Positions 59,508-64,000 of a DNA stretch of 64,000 nucleotides are shown here, piece by piece. A program made the position numbers and the translations under genes. This DNA is from Melitaea cinxia. Lineage: Eukaryota > Arthropoda > Insecta > Lepidoptera > Nymphalidae. Each line of letters starts with the position of its first letter. Position 1 is the stretch's first letter. The notes under the pieces were generated by a model. It was given only the letters and a program-made list of their open reading frames with translations. It had not been told where the DNA came from and did no database searches. The DNA lies in the NCBI RefSeq assembly GCF_905220565.1, contig NC_059417.1:8666518-8730517 (forward strand), read 5' to 3'.

Positions 59508-60003
59508 TTTTTTGCAAGGTTATATTTTTAGAAGAGTTTTTGTTTTGTTATTTCTAAAGCTAAAACAATGAATATTTGTAGATTTTTTTAATGACTGATT
59601 AAGATTTTATAAAAATAGGATTAAAAAGTTTATTAAATTTAAGAGGAAGAATTTTCTGTTAGTTTTATATTTTTGAAAGAAGAAATTTTGATTTGTAATT
59701 CCTAAAGGTAACATAATGAGTATTTGACAATTTTACAAACCGATTAAGATTTTATAATTATAGGATTTAAAAAATTATTAAATTTAAGAAGAATTTTTCG
59801 TTTATAATATCTATCTAAAGTTAAAACGATGAATATTTTTAAAAGAACTTTTTGTTAAAATGTGATTATTTTTAGAAGAAAACTTTATCGTAACATAGTT
59901 CAAACTATGGAAATGTGATTATTCATGTCCTGAAATATAAGGCTGATGGCTACGTATTGTTTTTTTATTCTATTTCCTTCTAAATGTACTTTTTTTGTGC
60001 ATG
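59508..60003. other. piggyBac 3' noncoding region
   Basis: Three partly alike AT-rich segments (about 59520-59640, 59650-59780 and 59790-59890) each contain TTTTTAGAAGA-like and AATGAATATTT-like motifs, an internal imperfect repeat between the stop codon and the right-end palindromes. Confidence 0.5.
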
Positions 60004-60266
60004 TCCAGTTTACTGGCCAGTGAACTTGCCGTGATAGTGAGTGGTGCAGATCGGTCAGTGGCCAGTCTACTGGCCACTTGTTTTTTTGGATTTTCTCGAA
60101 AAATATGCAGTCTAGATTTATTTTACTTTGACAGTGTTTTTTAATTCGGGCCAAAAAATATATATTACTTAAAATAAATTGCATATTTAAAAAAAAGTCA
60201 AGGTGACCGTTAAAGGGTTAAATACATGTAGGTAAAAATTTCTCCCGTTTGATAATGGCAAATATA

Positions 60267-60297
60267 CGTAGACAGAGTAAACTATACTCTGTCTACG
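60267..60297. repeat. Perfect 13-bp hairpin
   Basis: CGTAGACAGAGTA, loop AACTA, TACTCTGTCTACG. A looser outer pair TGGCAA/TTGCCA lies about 20 bases to each side (60256 and 60321). It sits between the piggyBac right end and the SNAPC1-like start, about 330 bases before the ATG. It may be a MITE remnant. Confidence 0.75.
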
Positions 60298-60628
60298 CAA
60301 ATACACTATGTACGAGAATTGCCAATTGAAAAAAAAAAGTATAGATGAAAATGATAGGTACCTACTCTGTGGCGATACGCTTGACGGCTTAATGTTGATA
60401 GTTGATAATTTGATATTGATTTATTGAATTATTGATGCGCTGCTTTGGCCACAGAACACTGTTACTCCTCTTTGGCGCTACATAACAAGAGCAAACAAGA
60501 GTAGTACAAAATGCCTGTCAAAAATATTAATAATTTGTGAATTAGTTCCTAATTATTCGTTTAGCATTTTAATTAACAATGTGTTGTGTTAATACATTTT
60601 GATATTTATTTATTATAACAAAGGAAAA

Positions 60629-61431
60629 ATGAAGCGTAAGTAAGACAAAACATTACTTAATAATAAACATTTTGCCGTTGTATTATAATAAATAGGTAGT
60701 TATTGTATTTACAAATCTTTTTTTGAATCTTCGTTTAGCTATACTATTTTGAAACTACTTAAAGTCATTAATTCAAATTAATAAATTAACTTGTAGGTAT
60801 GTTTAATAAAAACAGTCTGATAATATTAGCAATCTGATTTATTGAACTCACTCACTTCAGCCTATCGCAGTCCACTGCTGGACATAGGCCTCCACAAGTT
60901 CGTGCCAAAAATGGCGTGAACTCATGTGCCCATAGTCACAACGCTGGGCAGGCGGGTTGGTGACCGCAGGTTTATTGAACAACACATGTTATTATTCAAC
61001 CACACTTTTTTACCAGAGATTAACATCTAATGCTTGGTAATTTGGCCTAATTGCTGTGTAAAGTTCTCAGAAAACTGTACATACTTAACATTTGCTTTTA
61101 ATATATGCTACTTGCCCTACCATAGTACTGAATTGTAATATTTGATGCTAAAAAGAATATATATTTTTTAAACATGAATTAATATATTGGATCACTTAAA
61201 TACATTTTACAAGTAAATATAGAATTAGGGCTTTCGTCTTTTTACATATAAGTCTTTTTTTTATAATATTTATATTACAGGATATTTACACAATATTCAT
61301 CAAGTCCACATAGCGGACGGCTTTTCAAACGACTGTGATGAATTAATTCATAGATGCTTACAATTGCAAACACTGAATTATGAAGCATTTTGTAATATTT
61401 GGAAGGATATGAATTTTGGAATGATTTATGT
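60629..61431 (+). CDS. SNAPC1: SNAPC1-like, first two coding exons (partial)
   Basis: SNAPC1 (SNAP43) is a nuclear subunit of the complex that binds the proximal sequence element of snRNA gene promoters and recruits Pol II or Pol III. Exon 1 supplies only 7 coding bases (60629-60635, ATGAAGC) before GTAAGT; exon 2 is 61281-61431, ending before GTAAGT. The joined start is MKRYLHNIHQVHIADGFSND, then CDELIHRCLQLQTLNYEAFC, NIWKDMNFGMIY. It aligns with the N-terminus of the family (human D-C-E-A-L-L-x-R-F-x-x...F-x-x-F-x-x-L-W-x-x-M-x-F-G-x-I-F). The remaining exons lie past the window end. Intron 2 exceeds 2.5 kb and is full of repeats on the opposite strand. The short exon 1 is inferred from the splice site and the phase; it could instead be a different start. 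Confidence 0.85.
60850..60972 (-). repeat. Repeat family B, 3' end, in SNAPC1 intron 1
   Basis: CAGCCTATCGCAGTCCACTG, CTGGACATAGGCCTCCACAA, GCCAAAAATGGCGTGAACTC and GGCGGGTTGGTGACCGCAGG, in reverse orientation. Confidence 0.8.
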
Positions 61432-61539
61432 GTAAGTAAAACATTATTCCTTTTAGTTTGAAAATTAAGAATATCTAGAAATTAATTGTTTCTTAAACAT
61501 ACTCCTCAAACAGCCTTCATTCGGACATGACAATATTTC

Positions 61540-63560
61540 TCTTGTTATTCATAAATTCTCCTTTTGCTCCATTTTTGCGTGTTGGTTTGCCAGTTAGTAA
61601 AGGCCTCCTCCAATCTTCTCCATTCTGGTGTTTCCATGGCCACTCTACCCCATGTTATTCCTGCGACCTGTCCAATGTCATCGTCCCACCTACCTTGTGG
61701 TCTATCCCTCTTCGTCTTTCCATCCTTTGGGTACCATTGTGTGACTATTTTACTCCATTTATCTGTTTTCCTCTATATTATGTGGCCTGCCCATTTCCAC
61801 TTTTGTCTTCTTATTTTCAGAGTTATGTTCTGGACCTTAGTTTTGTTTCTAATGGTGCTCCTCTTAATCTTGTCTTTTCTTTTGATCCCAGTCATACTCC
61901 TTTCCATGCCATGTTGACATACGGAGAGTTTATTTGTTATTTTTTTTGTTAAAGCCCATGTTTCGCTCCCATATGTCAACACAGGCAGGATGCACGTATT
62001 AAATACTTTACTTTTCACTGAGATTTGTTGGTTCTTATCTTTCATAACTTCTTTTAGGCCCCAATATTTTTTCCAGCTATTCGCAACTCTTCTTTCAGCT
62101 TCTTTATTTTCGTTATCCTCAGGAGAAATCATTTCACCTAGGTATATGTAGTCTTCAATATAAGAGATTTGATTTTGTTCAACTGTTACAGGTTCTTTGT
62201 TGCCATTGGTCATGGTTTTCGTTTTTTTCTGGCTCTAGCTTCAGTCTGGCCTTTGCACTTTCCGATGCTAAATCATTCATCATCTTGCTTAGATCTGCTG
62301 CTGTTTTCGCAAATAATATAATATCATCAGTTAATCGTAGGTACGTTAGTGTGTGGGCATTAATAGATATGCCAATGTCGCTCCACTACTATCTTCCATC
62401 TTCACAATCCAATCCTTATAGTTAGTTAATTCTTTGTATGCCTTCTTTATTCCTCCTGTCTGTCTAATATGCCTCTCTATTGTTTCCATCCGACATTGTC
62501 TCCTGTCTTTCCTTATGTTTTCTTTTACTTCTTTACTAATTCTTGTGATTTCTTTCCTATTTTTAACGGACTTCAAAAAAAGGAGGAGGTTACTCAATTC
62601 GACCATATATATATTATGTATGTTCGGGGATAACTCCGTCGTTTATTAACCGATTTTCATAATTCTATTTTTGTTGGAGAGGAGATATCCCTAGCTTGGT
62701 ACCATGATAAGGAAACCAGGATCTGATAATGGGATCGCAGAGAAATCGAGGGAAACTCTCGAAAATCCGCATAACTTTTTACTGGGTGTACCGATTTTAA
62801 TGATATTTAATTTAATCGAAAGCCGATGTTTATCATGTAGTCACATTTAAATTTCATCGAGATCTGATTACAACTTTTGGAGTAATCTTTGTTAATGCGT
62901 ATTTACTTGACTATTTTTTTTTTTCGTCTACCTACGTTGTATTACTTGTCGATATAATTGAAGTCGATTTTTCTTCGTTTGCCTGCAAACATAATTATTA
63001 TTTGTATTTTTCGCACTTATTAGAGCTGCTCTTTGATCAAGGAGGCTTACAGTTTTTCCGATATCCTGTTATTTAGGTTCCCATTCTTTTTGCCATATTC
63101 TTTAATAATGGTTGTGATTGAACTTTCCAACCAGGTGTATTTCTCTTGTATGTCGGCGTCTTTTGTTTCTTTTTTGTAATCTTTCAGTTTTGAGTTTACT
63201 GAGTTGGCTATTTCTCCTAACAGATATTTGTTAGGTTTTATATTATTTAGACTTATTTTTGGTCTGGGGTTCCTGGGTTGGGATGAATTCAGTTCAGACC
63301 TGACCATCCGGTGGTTGGTGTTAAAGTTTAATGTTTGTGAAAAATTTATGTTTATTAGTCAATATAGAGTCGATTTGGTTTTTTGTTTTGCCATTGGGTG
63401 ACAACCAGCTCCACATTCTGTATTTCTTTTTCTTGAAGACGGTGTCTAAAATGGGCAGGTTATTTTACATTGCAAAGTCCACAAGCATTTTTCCATTCCT
63501 GCTTTTAGGATTTGAGCTGTATGTATTTGGTCTTATAATTGTATCCTCTTCCCGTTGGCG
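61540..63560 (-). pseudogene. RTE-type retrotransposon relic, second copy
   Basis: Minus-strand pieces in element order: around 63440-63290 an endonuclease end (RTEFIPTQ-type, degraded) and NHRMVRSELNSSQPRNPRPK; 63307-63047 the linker (KDADIQEKYTWLESSITTII); then, after a family A insertion, EITRISKEVKENIRKDRRQC (about 62570); LTYLRLTDDIILFAKTAADL (about 62350), with the FADD-type box now LTDD; and 62213-61773 the C-terminal region with FNTCILPVLTYGSETWALTK and RRQKWKWAGHII. Strong similarity in layout to 47005-49770 but a different subfamily. It lies inside a SNAPC1-like intron in antisense, with many stops. Confidence 0.85.
62568..62998 (+). mobile_element. Foldback family A copy inside RTE relic
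   Basis: It starts AACGGACTTCAAAAAAAGGA and ends TCGTTTGCCTGCAAACATAA TTA. The RTE reading resumes on both sides, so this insertion is younger than the RTE copy. It is close to the 49877 copy (same CCTG loop, same module order), suggesting both are from one younger subfamily. Confidence 0.85.
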
Positions 63561-63798
63561 TTCACCGATTTGACCATAAAAATACTCCTACAAAACTAAA
63601 AACAATCTTACAAAGTTTTAAAAAATTTAATAAGCTTTTTTTTTTCGGCGGGTAGACTCGAAACTGTTAAGACGTGTTTTGTTGCTGCTCCACAATATTT
63701 ATTATTTTTAAAAGTAGTTACAGTTTATTTATGCTATAACTAGTGTATCTCGTCTTAGTTGACTATCACCTCACTTCCTTACTCATTTTACTATCACT
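63561..63798. other. Possible 5' region of a retroelement
   Basis: A T-rich run at 63640-63648 is followed by CGGCGGGTAGACTCGAAACT and a less AT-rich leader up to the ATG at 63799. It may be the start of the next retroelement, unconfirmed. Confidence 0.4.
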
Positions 63799-64000
63799 AT
63801 GGACACCAAAGTTGATCAGCTTTTCAAGAATATGGAAGAGCTCTCTACTGTGCTCAGTAGCAGGATGGACGAGTTCGAAAAGAACCTATCTGCAGCTGGC
63901 ACTACACCAACCAACCCCACTTTAACCCCACTTTTGGCTCTGGCAGCGGAGTATTACACATTTAAAAACTTTGTGTGGAAAACTCTTAATCTGCTAAAAT
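63799..64000 (+). CDS. Retroelement ORF1-like coiled-coil start (partial)
   Basis: An open frame of 67 codons from ATG 63799 to the window end without a stop. It begins MDTKVDQLFKNMEELSTVLS and SRMDEFEKNLSAAG, a heptad-like amphipathic coiled coil, then a Thr/Pro-rich linker and LAAEYYTFKNFVWKTLNLLK. Codon use and the leader differ from the AT-rich surroundings. I associate this N-terminal pattern with ORF1-type proteins of insect retroelements, but no diagnostic domain is in view. Host gene origin cannot be excluded. Confidence 0.5.
   Translation, partial: MDTKVDQLFKNMEELSTVLSSRMDEFEKNLSAAGTTPTNPTLTPLLALAAEYYTFKNFVWKTLNLLK

Larger units (their letters stand above)
56909..60217 (+). mobile_element. 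piggyBac element, 3.3 kb, structurally intact
   Basis: Flanked by TTAA at 56905-56908 and 60218-60221, the piggyBac target duplication. The left terminus is CCCCTTATAGGACGGC and the right, reversed, is CCCTTTAACGGTCACC, a short imperfect terminal repeat of the CCCTTT type. Inside each end lie palindromic motifs of the form TGGCCAGTNNACTGGCCA: left at about 56934, 57029 and 57101, right at about 60004 and 60060. These are good candidates for transposase binding sites. Between them is one complete transposase gene. It is about 410 bp from the start of the SNAPC1-like gene. Confidence 0.95.

Noticed and set aside
61527..61952. 141-codon plus-strand frame with many hydrophobic residues
   Set aside because: Antisense of the RTE C-terminal region; the hydrophobicity is a by-product of reading the opposite strand.

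Overview
This window looks like AT-rich nuclear DNA from a lepidopteran, most likely a butterfly of the nymphalid type. The signs are intron-split animal genes, a tRNA-derived SINE that I recognise as Metulj-like (known from Heliconius), many Lep1-type Helitron ends (TC at the 5' end, a hairpin plus CTAG at the 3' end), and a piggyBac element with TTAA target sites. No bacterial, phage or CRISPR content was seen. The species cannot be read from the sequence.

Only three host genes can be supported, all on the + strand in the right third. (1) At 43093-43779 is a three-exon gene for a 114-residue protein with a conserved Cys-rich/LEEGEIDVR C-terminus and unknown function. (2) At 50522-53786 is a complete four-exon COX5B, the nuclear-encoded zinc-binding subunit of cytochrome c oxidase. 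(3) At 60629-61431 are the first two coding exons of a SNAPC1-like subunit of the snRNA-activating protein complex; the rest lies beyond the window. All three were assembled here by joining exons at GT/AG sites with matching phase.

The left 42 kb has no host coding sequence that I can defend. It is a layered graveyard of transposable elements. There is a foldback family ('family A') whose ends carry CCGACTTC/GAAGTCGG and a small 3' hairpin, and one relic of it holds a tandem array of ~177-bp units (1770-2965). There is a 250-bp hAT MITE at 780-1029 and a 1.1-kb hAT element at 26230-27351. Metulj-like SINEs, two further SINE-like repeat families (B and C) and many short Helitrons are scattered throughout. 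Non-LTR retrotransposon relics include an RNase H-bearing tail at 23640-24765, and a transposase relic lies at 33030-33720. At 36222-39224 a small Helitron is split by a mariner-like element that itself contains a MITE, a U2 snRNA fragment and a Jockey-type reverse transcriptase piece.

On the right, a nearly full-length but broken RTE-type element (47005-49770) and an I/Jockey-type element (54810-56715) flank COX5B. A structurally intact 3.3-kb piggyBac element (56909-60217) follows. It has TTAA duplications, terminal repeats, subterminal palindromes and an intron-containing 641-residue transposase. A second RTE relic sits inside a SNAPC1 intron and is itself split by a family A copy.

The most useful observations for a second look are the apparently intact piggyBac with its palindromic subterminal sites, a 42-bp perfect hairpin flanked by an 8-bp direct repeat (46671-46728), the paralogous empty site for family A at 46374/49769, and the nested insertions that give a relative chronology.
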